This document shows positions 55,881 to 64,000 of a stretch of DNA of 64,000 bases, in pieces (positions within the stretch are counted from its first letter, which is position 1; the number at the start of each line of letters is the position of its first letter). The DNA lies in NCBI GenBank assembly GCA_965200235.1, contig OZ241339.1, forward strand, positions 1,550,001-1,614,000, given 5' to 3'. The stretch comes from Azotimanducus chitobiosivorans. Its GTDB lineage: Bacteria; Pseudomonadota; Gammaproteobacteria; Pseudomonadales; Azotimanducaceae. The notes under the pieces are model-generated. The model saw nothing but the letters and a program-made list of their open reading frames with translations. It was not told the origin of the DNA and did not search any database. The translations under genes and the position numbers were made by a program.

Positions 55881-57136
55881 TCACTTCAGTTCACGCAACT
55901 GAACCCTGCAGTTCTTCTGAACAACACGCTGAATGCGTTGCAACACTGGCTGGTGCCCGTACTCGCTTTCAAAGCGCTGTCGAACAGTGTCGTATGAATC
56001 TAGCAAAACCGTCGCCATACTCGACACGAGATTGAGCAAATAATCTTGTGACACGCCACATTGCTCTGCGAGGCGCATCCAATGCTCAGGTAGCATCTGT
56101 CCAGTTTCCGTCTCGCCGCCTACCGAAAACGCGAGATGATGACTCACGCCCTCAATAGCCTGAGTGCAAATCAGATCGTAGAAAGGCGAGAGTCGAGCAC
56201 CGCCGTACTCGTCATACAGTAAAGAAATATTCTTCGCATGACCGTCCGCGCATCCCGCCAGTGCGTTGAACGCTTGCCATTGCATCAACTGTTGCCGGTC
56301 GCTCGTGACTTGATCGGAAATTCGGCTGACGAGCGCAGCGCATTCCCCTAAATTCGGCCCCTCATCCTTTTCATACTTTTGTCTCGAAGGTCGCCCCAAT
56401 GCTTGACAAAAGTCTTCTTGATGAAGCCGAGTGATCGAGTTCTCATGGACAACACGATCAAACCGTTCGCTCAGCAAGCATGGTCGGGGTTCAGTTTGAA
56501 GAAGTTGGTTTCTCGCGCACGCCAACCCGCAAGCTGAAGCGAGTTCCGTTGTGAACGCCTCATATAACGAGACATTCTTAAATCGGCTACTCTCGAACTT
56601 CAAGACATGTGTGCTGGGCGAGTTCCCCTTCGGTAAGTGCATCCGGCCTTCCCTAACCATGACTGCGACCTTTGGTTGAGCACCAGCAAGGAATAACGGG
56701 GTCTACGATCACCTGTCAACCGGAGCGGCAAGGACATCCGTTGCGCCATTTCCGCTAGATCATGCTCATCAACTGGTTCGTACTGAGTCTCTGCGGACTC
56801 TATGGGAACCTCCGTTGGTAATAAGGACAAAGCGCCCGCGCACTCGCCGCCCACGGCTTTGAGCAGGGCGAAATCGTCGTCGGCAATTCGCAGTTCCCCG
56901 ACCAAGGCACTTCGCTCGTCCCCTTCCGGGAGAAGGTTCGAGAAGAAGTGAAGCCCTTGCTGCGCGTCGGGAGATAAATGGAAAGGCAGGGATTGGGAAA
57001 TTGGAAATCCGCGCCGTTTCCAAGCCGCCTCGTACACAAAAGTGAGGCCGTTGGCGCTGACGCTTTCGCTCGTGCGATAGAGCTTTCCGACCAGATGGCC
57101 GCCATCGTGCCACACAAGCAGATGCTCACTCGACAC
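55881..57136 (-). pseudogene. hipA: HipA-like serine/threonine kinase toxin, frameshifted
   Basis: HipA kinases phosphorylate glutamyl-tRNA synthetase and cause persistence. The N-terminal part reads from GTG 57136 (VSSEHLLVWHDGGHLVGKLY; NLLPEGDERSALVGEL) to about 56700. The kinase part continues one frame over: FLAGAQPKVAVMVREGRMHL, then HVLKFES, the catalytic ADGHAKNISLL and the metal-binding PFYDLI. The frames break at a run of four G (C on the coding strand) at 56698-56701; one extra base would restore PPLFLAGAQPKV. The total of 1256 bases is one short of a multiple of three. At the position of the autophosphorylated Ser150 of E. coli HipA this copy has Phe. Either a real inactivation or a homopolymer error. 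Confidence 0.8.
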
Positions 57137-57416
57137 TGTCGCCGTCCGATGATTGCAAGGCGCGAAGAACTTTGGGAGTGAGCCGTGTGTCAAGCAGCAG
57201 AACATCGAAGTTCACATCATGCGCCAGCACGAGCGCTTTGCCTATCTGTGCGGTCGGTTTGCCGCGCTCGATCTCGGACAGGCATCTGCTTGCGATATGC
57301 GGGCTCATATGCGCTATTTCGTGCTGGGTAAGGCCCTTGGCCTTGCGTTGCGCACGAATGGCTTCGCCGAACTCTTTGCTTGAGGTGACGACTTGATACT
57401 GATGGGATGCCTTCAT
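57126..57416 (-). CDS. hipB: HipB-like antitoxin, XRE-family repressor
   Basis: A 96-residue DNA-binding antitoxin. The helix-turn-helix is FGEAIRAQRKAKGLTQHEIA then ASRCLSEIERGKPTAQIGKAL. The tail FDVLLLDTRLTPKVLRALQS would contact HipA. Its last codons overlap the hipA GTG start by about 11 bases. Two palindromes about 20 and 70 bases upstream of its start are probably its operators. Confidence 0.88.
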   Translation of the reverse strand: MKASHQYQVVTSSKEFGEAIRAQRKAKGLTQHEIAHMSPHIASRCLSEIERGKPTAQIGKALVLAHDVNFDVLLLDTRLTPKVLRALQSSDGDSVE

Positions 57417-57433
57417 TGGTGTATTGACGCAAT

Positions 57434-57499
57434 TGTCCTTATCGGGATGATAATACGCCTTGTTCGTTCGCGGAGCAGCGAAATATCCCGATCAGGATA
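57434..57499 (-). promoter_or_regulatory. paired hip operator-like palindromes
   Basis: TATCC-CGATCA-GGATA (57484-57499) is a perfect palindrome at its outer ten bases. TGTCC-TTATCG-GGATG (57434-57449) is a degenerate copy, with centres 50 bases apart. E. coli HipB binds TATCC-N8-GGATA. The half-sites match but the spacer here is six bases. Confidence 0.65.
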
Positions 57500-57610
57500 G
57501 AAGGCGTACCCGAAAAGCTCAGGATGGGGCACTCGACGGGATAGGCATCAACCAAATTGCGGATTTTGCAGCAGCAGTCATTACTTGTCCTATCCAGAAT
57601 GGGTCAATAC

Positions 57611-58270
57611 CTACACCCTCTTCTGCTTGGCATCAAGCCTGTTTTGTGAGGCTTTCGCCTGTTCGACAGCATCCAGCCAGCTACGACACCAATCGGCGAG
57701 CTGCTCTTGCTTCGAGACAACTTTCCCCTTCTCAAGGACGCATTGTTCAATCGGCTGAGGCATCCCCAGCTCGTCTTCTTTCGAGTTATCCACGAGTTCC
57801 AATTGGTCGAAGCATTCAACGTTGCGTCGAAGGTTCGACAAACTCCATTTGTATCGCTCTGGCACGAGCTTGCTGTCCACCGAGTGACCGGTGCCTTGAT
57901 CCACTCGACGTTGTATTCGCCTGATGTTGCATTCGGGTTGTTCTGTGCCTAGATATAAACCTTCGATGCGATAGCCTTCTCTCATCGCCCGTTTGACGAT
58001 CTCCGGCCCCGGCCTTCCTGAGAACGTACTTTCAATCCCAAAACACAATCGCTCTTCAAAGCACCTTTCAATCTCGCGATCTACATACTGGCGAGTTCTC
58101 AATCTTGCATCTTCACCGTTCCAATCGCCGATGCCGCCCGCAATACTGTCTTGGTCGAAGTACACTGTCGGCAATACATCGTAATGTAGACGCTTCCACG
58201 CACTCTTCCCTGCACCATTGCATCCCATGACAATGGTAAAGACGGGGCGATTGTCGAGTTGGTCTGCCAT
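57611..58270 (-). CDS. zeta-toxin-like P-loop kinase
   Basis: The 219-residue product has the zeta-family phosphoryl-transfer core. Walker A is MGCNGAGKSAWKR (residues 15-27), FDQDSIAGGIGDW lies near 38-50 with the catalytic-type Asp, and FGIESTFSGRPG near 78-88 is the substrate loop. YLGTEQPECNIRRIQRRVDQGTGH lies near 125. Zeta toxins phosphorylate UDP-GlcNAc or related sugars, although many chromosomal relatives are not characterised. It lies in the island between hipB and DUF1295. A small gene reading the opposite way starts about 60 bases from its start codon. Confidence 0.8.
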   Translation of the reverse strand: MADQLDNRPVFTIVMGCNGAGKSAWKRLHYDVLPTVYFDQDSIAGGIGDWNGEDARLRTRQYVDREIERCFEERLCFGIESTFSGRPGPEIVKRAMREGYRIEGLYLGTEQPECNIRRIQRRVDQGTGHSVDSKLVPERYKWSLSNLRRNVECFDQLELVDNSKEDELGMPQPIEQCVLEKGKVVSKQEQLADWCRSWLDAVEQAKASQNRLDAKQKRV

Positions 58271-58332
58271 GCGATTCAGGTTGCTTGGGAAATTATATGG
58301 ATTTAGGTAGCAAGTTCAAAGGACTCTCTACG

Positions 58333-58506
58333 ATGAAGAAACACATGCGTCTGACAGACGAAGAAGCTGAGATTCTGCGAGACTTTGACCGGGGGGAGTT
58401 CGTCAGCATAGAAGGATTCGAGGAGGAAAAGGCTCGCTTCGAATCTGCGGCTCGCGAGCAACTAGCGATCGAAACCTGTCAGCTAAACCATTTCGAAGCG
58501 GACTAA
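58333..58506 (+). CDS. short antitoxin-like protein
   Basis: A 57-residue protein from ATG 58333, with AAGGA eight bases upstream. The sequence MRLTDEEAEILRDFDRGEFV followed by SIEGFEEEKARFESAAREQL resembles the N-terminal part of CopG-type antitoxins (LT-EE-EIL--FE-GE--SV). It stops before the ribbon-helix-helix DNA-binding part those proteins normally carry. It faces the zeta-like gene divergently and is probably its antitoxin in a trimmed form, or a remnant. The last four bases overlap the convergent DUF1295 gene. Confidence 0.6.
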   Translation: MKKHMRLTDEEAEILRDFDRGEFVSIEGFEEEKARFESAAREQLAIETCQLNHFEAD

Positions 58507-59357
58507 CCCCGAGGCGGCCACAGAATTAACTTCGGCGTCTTCTCCACGTAAGCCCGGTACGCCGCATCGTCGCCCCATTTCTTCTTCGCCGAATTGTCAA
58601 GCATCCGCGTGCCGCTAATGCGTGTCAGCAATAGCCAGACGAACACCGGGGAAACAAGCGTCACATGCTGCCAGCCTTCGAGCACTGGGAAGGCGATGAC
58701 GGCGATGCCGGTCCACAGGAGAATCTCGCCGAAATAGTTGGGGTGCTGGCTCCACGCCCAGAGTCCAGAGGTGATGAACTTGTCCTGATTGTCAGCATTC
58801 GAGCGGAATTTTCGCTTCTGCTCATCAGCGACCACCTGCACGACGAATCCGATCAGCCACAGGCAGGCACCGACAGCGAGGAAGGCATCGGCTGACACCT
58901 GCTTCGCCGAGGTCATGGCGACGAGGCCGGGCGCGAGCGACATGGCGACCCACAGACCTTGCAATGTCCACGTCATAAAAAACACGGGAAGCACTGGCTT
59001 GATGCTGCGAAAACGCCGATCAAAGCCAGCCTTGCGAACTCTCAAGGTCAAGAAAGTGCCGAGACGCAGCGCCCAGATGATCGTCAGGCCGCCGATCAGT
59101 CCCGTTCGCAGGTCGAGATCATCAACAACAACCAACGCCAGCGCGGCGAGGGTGATGAAGGTCAGCGAGCCGGTGAGGTCGTAGAAGTGCTCGGTCTGCT
59201 TGAGATAGGCAGGCACGAACGCGATCCACTGAATAATGAACGCGAGCGCGACAAGGAGCGCGAACAGCGACGTGCCGGGAGGGCTCCCCACAAACGCAAT
59301 CGCGGCCGCCGCGAGGAGCGCGAGCGCGGTGCCGACCCAAGCCAGATTCGGATTCAT
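58503..59357 (-). CDS. DUF1295 family membrane protein (steroid 5-alpha-reductase-like)
   Basis: A 284-residue integral membrane protein. At least six hydrophobic segments are visible (WVGTALALLAAAAIAFVG, LFALLVALAFIIQWIAFVPA, FITLAALALVVVDDL and others). Family motifs are ADEQKRKFRSNADNQDKFIT and GLWAWSQHPNYFGEILLWTG, the reductase-like NADPH-binding tail with HPNYFGE. Members are predicted reductases or isoprenylcysteine-methyltransferase-fold enzymes of unknown substrate. Its start overlaps the leuS stop by four bases, so it belongs to the leuS transcript. Downstream of it the accessory island begins. Confidence 0.88.
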   Translation of the reverse strand: MNPNLAWVGTALALLAAAAIAFVGSPPGTSLFALLVALAFIIQWIAFVPAYLKQTEHFYDLTGSLTFITLAALALVVVDDLDLRTGLIGGLTIIWALRLGTFLTLRVRKAGFDRRFRSIKPVLPVFFMTWTLQGLWVAMSLAPGLVAMTSAKQVSADAFLAVGACLWLIGFVVQVVADEQKRKFRSNADNQDKFITSGLWAWSQHPNYFGEILLWTGIAVIAFPVLEGWQHVTLVSPVFVWLLLTRISGTRMLDNSAKKKWGDDAAYRAYVEKTPKLILWPPRG

Positions 59358-61813
59358 CTCACAACCACGTTCAATATGCGACCGGGCACATATATTACTT
59401 TGCGCACGCTTCCCTCGCGCAGGAATCGACCGATATTCTCGTGCGTGTGCGCCGCGTCGAGGGCGCGCTCCTGATCCGCATCGGGTGCGACTTCAACCAC
59501 GCCGCGGAACTTGCCATTGACCTGCACGCCGAGCTCGACCAAGCTCGGTGTCTGCGCGACCGATTCAAGGTTCGGCCAGGGCGAATCAATGATCGGCTTC
59601 TCCTTGCCAAGCGCAAACCACAGGAAGTGCGTGATATGCGGCGCAATCGGCGACAGCATCACGAGCAAGGCTTCCGTGGCTTCGCGCGTGGCCGCGCATG
59701 GCTCGATCTCGGCAATGGCATTGGCGAGCGACATGGCAGTAGACACGACCGTGTTGAAGTGCAGGCGACGCCCGTAATCGTCATCGGCTTTGGCAAGGGA
59801 TTCGCGCGTGAGTCTTCGAAGCGCCAGCGCGGCTTCGGATTCTTCGCCCCCTTCTGCTTCGATCTTCGTTTCGGCGTTGTGCCAGCCGAGTGTCCACACG
59901 CGCCGAAGGAACCGCAAGGCCCCCGGAACGCTGTTCTCGCGCCATTCGAACGACTGGGTCGGCGGCGCGGCAAAAATAGTCGCGAGGCGCACCGCATCGG
60001 CGCCGTAGCGCGCATAGAGCTTGTCCGGGTCCGCGCCCCGGCCAGAAGACTTGGACATCTTCTTGCCGTCCTTCAAGACCATGCCGATCAGCAGGAGATG
60101 CTCGAACGGCTCATCCGAGTCGATGAGATCGGCATCGCGCATGAGCTTGTGGAAGAAGCGCGCATACAGCAGATGCAAGATGGCGTGCTCGATACCGCCG
60201 ACGTAGACGTCAACTGGCAGCCAGGAATTCGCCTGCGCATCGATCATCGGCGCATGCGGCTGCGGGCTCGCGAAGCGCGCGTAGTACCAGGACGACTCGA
60301 AGAATGTGTCGAAGGTGTCGGTCTCACGCCTCGCCTCGCCGCCGCAAATTGGGCACGTCACATTCAAGAATTCCGGCATGTCCACAAGCGGCGACTGCAC
60401 ACCGCGAAACTCGACGTTCGTCGGCAGCACCACCGGCAAGTCGGATTCCGGGACAGGCACCACCCCGCACGATTTGCAGTGAATCATCGGAATCGGGCAA
60501 CCCCAGTAGCGCTGCCTCGACACGAGCCAGTCGCGAAGACGATAGGTGATGCGGCGGCGGCCAGCGCCGCTCGATTCGAGCGCATCGGCGATCGCTTCAA
60601 TGGCATCGGCGCTTTTCAGCCCGTCAAAACCGGGTGAATTGATGAGCACGCCATGCGCGGTGAATGCCGAATGAGAGAGGTCCACCTCGTGCGTTTTCGA
60701 AGTGGGCGCAATCACCTGCTTGATGGCGAGGCCGTAGTTGCTCGCGAACTCCCAGTCGCGCTGATCGTGCCCGGGCACGGCCATGACCGCGCCCGACCCG
60801 TACTCCATGAGCACAAAGTTGGCGGCATAGACAGGGACGGCGTCGCCCGTCAGGGGATGCGTGGCATCGATACTTAACCTGATGCCGATCTTTTCCTCGC
60901 GCGCCATGTCCGCTTCGGCCGTGCTCATGCGGCGACACGCCTTCACGAAGCGAGCCAGTTCGCTTGACTGCTCTGCCTCGCGCGCGACCAGCGGGTGCTC
61001 AGGCGAGAGCGCAAGATAGGTGACGCCGAACAGCGTATCGGCGCGCGTTGTAAACACAGGGATGTTCTCATCGCCAACGGCGAAGTCGATCTCAACGCCG
61101 GTTGATCGATTGATCCAGTTGCGCTGCATGGCCTTGACCTGCTCCGGCCAATCCGGCAGCTGCTCGAGCCCTTCGAGAAGCTCGTCCGCATAGTCGGTGA
61201 TCTTGAGAAACCACTGCGGCATTTCGCGACGCTCGATCTTCGCGCCTGACCGCCAGCCGCGCCCATTCTCGACTTGTTCGTTGGCGAGCACCGTCTGCTC
61301 GACCGGATCCCAATTGACCATGGAGTTCTTGCGGTACACCAATCCTTTCTTGTAGAGCTGCAGGAAGAACCACTGCTCTCCCTTGTAATACTCTGGTTCG
61401 CAGGTCGTCACCTCGCGACTCCAGTCAAAGGCGAAGCCGAGCCTGTTGAACTGGCTGCGCATGTTCTCGATATTCTGCGCGGTCCATCGCGCCGGCGGCA
61501 CATTGCGCTCGATCGCGGCGTTTTCCGCAGGCAAGCCAAAAGCGTCCCAGCCCATGGGCTGGATCACTGTCTTGCCTTTGAGCCTTCGATAGCGCGCGAT
61601 GACGTCGCCGACCGTGTAGGCGCGCACATGCCCCATGTGCAAACTGCCGCTCGGATAGGGGAACATCTCCAGGCAATAGAAGTGGTCTTCCGGCGCGGGC
61701 GCGCTGCCATCGACTTCGTGGCTGCCGTTCGCCTTCCAATACGCCTGCGCTTCGTGCTCCACCTCAACCGGAAGATAGGCGGGTACCCGTAAGGTTTTCA
61801 GGGATGCCTCCAA
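59354..61813 (-). CDS. leuS: leucyl-tRNA synthetase
   Basis: Charges tRNA-Leu. The 819-residue product is a little shorter than the usual 860. The HIGH motif is in MFPYPSGSLHMGHVRAYTVG near residue 50. The CP1 editing domain spans roughly residues 220-415 with FTTRADTLFGVTYLAL. KMSKS is present as DGKKMSKSSGRGADPD near 588. A zinc-type Cys cluster CPICGGEA lies near 485. The C-terminal tail domain is VQVNGKFRGVVEVAPDADQE. It lies between lnt and DUF1295. Confidence 0.96.
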   Translation of the reverse strand: MEASLKTLRVPAYLPVEVEHEAQAYWKANGSHEVDGSAPAPEDHFYCLEMFPYPSGSLHMGHVRAYTVGDVIARYRRLKGKTVIQPMGWDAFGLPAENAAIERNVPPARWTAQNIENMRSQFNRLGFAFDWSREVTTCEPEYYKGEQWFFLQLYKKGLVYRKNSMVNWDPVEQTVLANEQVENGRGWRSGAKIERREMPQWFLKITDYADELLEGLEQLPDWPEQVKAMQRNWINRSTGVEIDFAVGDENIPVFTTRADTLFGVTYLALSPEHPLVAREAEQSSELARFVKACRRMSTAEADMAREEKIGIRLSIDATHPLTGDAVPVYAANFVLMEYGSGAVMAVPGHDQRDWEFASNYGLAIKQVIAPTSKTHEVDLSHSAFTAHGVLINSPGFDGLKSADAIEAIADALESSGAGRRRITYRLRDWLVSRQRYWGCPIPMIHCKSCGVVPVPESDLPVVLPTNVEFRGVQSPLVDMPEFLNVTCPICGGEARRETDTFDTFFESSWYYARFASPQPHAPMIDAQANSWLPVDVYVGGIEHAILHLLYARFFHKLMRDADLIDSDEPFEHLLLIGMVLKDGKKMSKSSGRGADPDKLYARYGADAVRLATIFAAPPTQSFEWRENSVPGALRFLRRVWTLGWHNAETKIEAEGGEESEAALALRRLTRESLAKADDDYGRRLHFNTVVSTAMSLANAIAEIEPCAATREATEALLVMLSPIAPHITHFLWFALGKEKPIIDSPWPNLESVAQTPSLVELGVQVNGKFRGVVEVAPDADQERALDAAHTHENIGRFLREGSVRKVIYVPGRILNVVVR

Positions 61814-61834
61814 GCAGGCGAAAAAACGCGCAGT

Positions 61835-63355
61835 TTACTGCCTAGCGATTGGCAATGCGGCTTGACGCCACGCCAACGCGCCGAGTGACAGGCACATGAG
61901 AACAATCAACCAAGTGTGACCAAAGCGCTTGTAAGGCGTCTCGCCGCGCATGACGCCAACGTCTGCGCGCAGTACGTCGCGAACATCCGTTTCCAGCAGG
62001 CTCATGATGTGGCCGTCCGGCGCGATGACCGCCGTCACACCGTTGTTGGTCGCGCGCGCAAGATAGCGCCCCTGCTCTAGCGCGCGCATGCGGGCAATCT
62101 CAAGATGCTGCCACGGTCCGATCGACTTGCCGAACCACGCATCGTTACTGATGGTCACGAGCAGGCCCGGCGCAGATGTCGCACTCGAAACCAGATTCGG
62201 GTAGGCGATCTCATAGCAAATGGCAAGTGCGACTTCGATCAGCTCGTCATCAAGTGTGATGCTGAGCGGCACCTGCGTTTCAGCACCGGGCTTCGAATGC
62301 GACATAGGGAGGTCAAAGAAGCCGATCAGGCCGCGCAAAAGCGATTCCAAGGGCACATACTCACCGAATGGCACAAGATGCCGCTTGGCGTAGATGCCGT
62401 CCGCCAAACCGAAGCCCTGAGCGGTGTTCTCTAGCACCCATCGCTCCGCAGCATCATCGCGCACGACCCGCGGGATGCCGACGATGACACTGCTGTCAGT
62501 TGCCATCGCCCGCGCTTCAATCGTCGCAAGATATTCCGCTGCCGCTTGACTTGTGAGCGGTATCGCAGCCTCGGGCAAGATGATGAGGTCGGCGTCCCAC
62601 GCCGCATCCATCAGCGAATCGTAGGTATCGAGTGACAAATCCAAGTGCTCGGGCTGCCATTTGAGCGCCTGCGGCACACTTCCCTGGGCGAGCGCGATAT
62701 GCAAGCTTGCATCGCGCGTTGTCCATTCAATCTGCCAGAGCGCGACCCCAAAGAGCCACGGCAATACCGCGATCGCAACGCACGCGGTTCGCGCCCGCGG
62801 CTGCAATGCCGCGACGAACGCAGCGGCTGAGAGCGCTGAAACAAACGTCACCGAGAGGATGCCGGCGATCGGCGCAAAGGCTTCCATCGGTGTGCCAAGC
62901 TGCGCATAGCCGAGCAGAAGCCACGGAAAGCCGGTGAGAATCCACATGAGCACCCATTCGTGCAGCGTCCACAAGATCGCGAAGGCCAGCGCCCAGGCAA
63001 GAGGCGCCGCGCCCCTGAAATAGCGGTGCATGAGGACTCCCAAGAGGCCCGAAAGGATTGCCATACCCGTCACGAAGACAACAACAAGAAAGCCTGCAAG
63101 CAAGGGCGGCGCGTCGCCGTGGACATGGATGCTCACATAGATCCATGATGCCCCGACGCCGTACTTGCCGAGTCCGAAGAGGTAGCCGCTCAAGAAGCCG
63201 CTTCGCGCGCGCGCGAGGCAGATGGCAAGCAGTCCGACAGCCGCTATCGAGACGAGCGGCACCTCGAACGGCGCGAATCCGAAGGGAAAGACAGCTCCTG
63301 CCAAGAGTGCAAGAGCCGGCCATGCAAAAGGCTTGACGCTAGCCAGCAGACCCAT
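61835..63355 (-). CDS. lnt: apolipoprotein N-acyltransferase
   Basis: Adds the third acyl chain to lipoproteins in the inner membrane. The 506-residue protein has about eight N-terminal membrane helices and then the nitrilase-like domain. Its catalytic triad is visible: Glu in LIILPEAAIP near residue 257, Lys in IYAKRHLVPFGEYVP near 320, and Cys in VALAICYEIAYP near 378. It overlaps corC by 17 bases and leads toward leuS, a standard gammaproteobacterial order. Confidence 0.95.
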   Translation of the reverse strand: MGLLASVKPFAWPALALLAGAVFPFGFAPFEVPLVSIAAVGLLAICLARARSGFLSGYLFGLGKYGVGASWIYVSIHVHGDAPPLLAGFLVVVFVTGMAILSGLLGVLMHRYFRGAAPLAWALAFAILWTLHEWVLMWILTGFPWLLLGYAQLGTPMEAFAPIAGILSVTFVSALSAAAFVAALQPRARTACVAIAVLPWLFGVALWQIEWTTRDASLHIALAQGSVPQALKWQPEHLDLSLDTYDSLMDAAWDADLIILPEAAIPLTSQAAAEYLATIEARAMATDSSVIVGIPRVVRDDAAERWVLENTAQGFGLADGIYAKRHLVPFGEYVPLESLLRGLIGFFDLPMSHSKPGAETQVPLSITLDDELIEVALAICYEIAYPNLVSSATSAPGLLVTISNDAWFGKSIGPWQHLEIARMRALEQGRYLARATNNGVTAVIAPDGHIMSLLETDVRDVLRADVGVMRGETPYKRFGHTWLIVLMCLSLGALAWRQAALPIARQ

Positions 63356-64000
63356 CTGCCGGACGCAGTTCGAGCCTCAGCAGGCGAACGCGTCGGCTCT
63401 CGGCATTCAGTACCGTGAATTGAAGCGGTCCCATATCGACGTGCTCGTCTTGCTCAGGGACGTGTCCCAAATGACGCATCACCAAGCCGCCGACAGTCTC
63501 CACTTCGTCGTCTTCGAGCACGGTACCAAAGTACTCGTTGAAGTCGTCAAGCGGCATGTGCGCCTTGATGTTGTAGGTCTCGTCGCCAACGGGATTGACA
63601 AAGTTCTCTTCATTGACATCGTGCTCGTCTTCGATGTCGCCGACGATTTGCTCGAGGACATCCTCAATCGTCACCGCGCCGGACGTATGCCCGTACTCAT
63701 CGACCACCAGCGCCATATGCTGGCGCGAGCTACGAAACTCCTTGAGCAGCGCGTTGAGGCGCATGCTCTCAGGCACCACGGCCGCCGCACGCATATAGTC
63801 CTTGATGTCAAAAGAACTGAGGCCGCCGTTGATGACGAGCGGCAAGAGGTCCTTGGCGTGCAGCACGCCGCGAATGTCGTCCTCGTCATCGCCGATTACC
63901 GGGAAGCGCGAGTGCTTCGCCTCGATCAGCATTGGCAGCAGCGCTTCGGGCGGCTGGTCAACGCCCACGCATTTGAGCTGCGGGCGCGGAATCAGAACAT
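63339..64000 (-). CDS. corC: CorC-type CBS-domain transporter-associated protein, 5' end outside window
   Basis: The frame is open to base 64000 and the true start lies beyond it. Visible are the IPRPQLKC segment, two CBS motifs (ALLPMLIEAKHSRFPVIGDD and LKEFRSSRQHMALVVDEYGH) and the C-terminal CorC/HlyC domain (NEENFVNPVGDETYNIKAHM then GHVPEQDEHVDMGPLQFTVL). CorC proteins act with magnesium or cobalt exporters, and the gene next to lnt is often called ybeX. About 220 residues are present of a family length near 290. Confidence 0.93.
   Translation of the reverse strand, partial: VLIPRPQLKCVGVDQPPEALLPMLIEAKHSRFPVIGDDEDDIRGVLHAKDLLPLVINGGLSSFDIKDYMRAAAVVPESMRLNALLKEFRSSRQHMALVVDEYGHTSGAVTIEDVLEQIVGDIEDEHDVNEENFVNPVGDETYNIKAHMPLDDFNEYFGTVLEDDEVETVGGLVMRHLGHVPEQDEHVDMGPLQFTVLNAESRRVRLLRLELRPADGSAG

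Noticed and set aside
57460..57924. 154-codon plus-strand open frame beside hipB
   Set aside because: Overlaps the hip operators and the zeta-like gene antisense; no recognisable domain.
59441..60637. 398-codon plus-strand open frame over leuS
   Set aside because: Antisense shadow; leuS motifs are intact on the other strand.

Overview
The window looks like chromosome from a free-living Gammaproteobacterium or a close relative, with moderately high GC. The main evidence is gene order. A tRNA-Tyr/Gly/Thr - tuf - tRNA-Trp - secE - nusG - rplKAJL - rpoBC cluster is present, as is a corC - lnt - leuS ... lptE - holA neighbourhood, both typical of that class. Three large TonB-dependent receptors, a phytase lipoprotein and a secreted repeat protease suggest an outer-membrane lifestyle built on scavenging organic and metal complexes. 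The species cannot be fixed from sequence inspection alone.

Layout. 1-5.3 kb: the tail of a SnoaL-like protein and dnaG (+), converging on an LLM-class flavin oxidoreductase that lies just downstream of rpoD (both -). 5.3-19.3 kb: the transcription/translation supercluster on the minus strand, from a strong promoter before tRNA-Tyr to a hairpin after rpoC. The str-operon genes rpsL, rpsG and fusA, which often follow rpoC, are absent. 19.3-25.9 kb: a decayed DUF4143-ATPase remnant, then a TonB receptor/beta-propeller phytase pair and argD-argF. 25.9-36 kb: dadA, a 2305-residue secreted protein, an agmatinase-family ureohydrolase and a small two-gene unit. The secreted protein carries a 1.9-kb internal duplication, six CARDB-like repeats and a C-terminal zinc protease. 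36-42.4 kb: two tandem TonB receptors.

42.4-46.8 kb is accessory DNA. It holds an ABC-type ATPase coupled to a DUF4276/Toprim-like protein (OLD/PARIS-like layout) and a DUF4143 ATPase with repeated upstream elements. It also holds a two-gene unit with a PD-(D/E)XK nuclease, flanked by direct repeats derived from the 3' end of the neighbouring NUDIX gene. 46.8-50.7 kb: NUDIX-cobT-cobS and a histidine phosphatase. 50.7-52.2 kb: holA and lptE.

52.2-58.5 kb is a second accessory island. It separates leuS/DUF1295 from lptE-holA and carries a double-AAA ATPase, a divergent NucS-like nuclease, a hipBA module with frameshifted hipA, and a zeta-toxin-like kinase with a small divergent antitoxin candidate. 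58.5-64 kb returns to core genes: DUF1295, leuS, lnt and corC. The most promising places for undescribed biology are the two accessory blocks and the giant protease. No CRISPR array, rRNA or integrase gene was seen.
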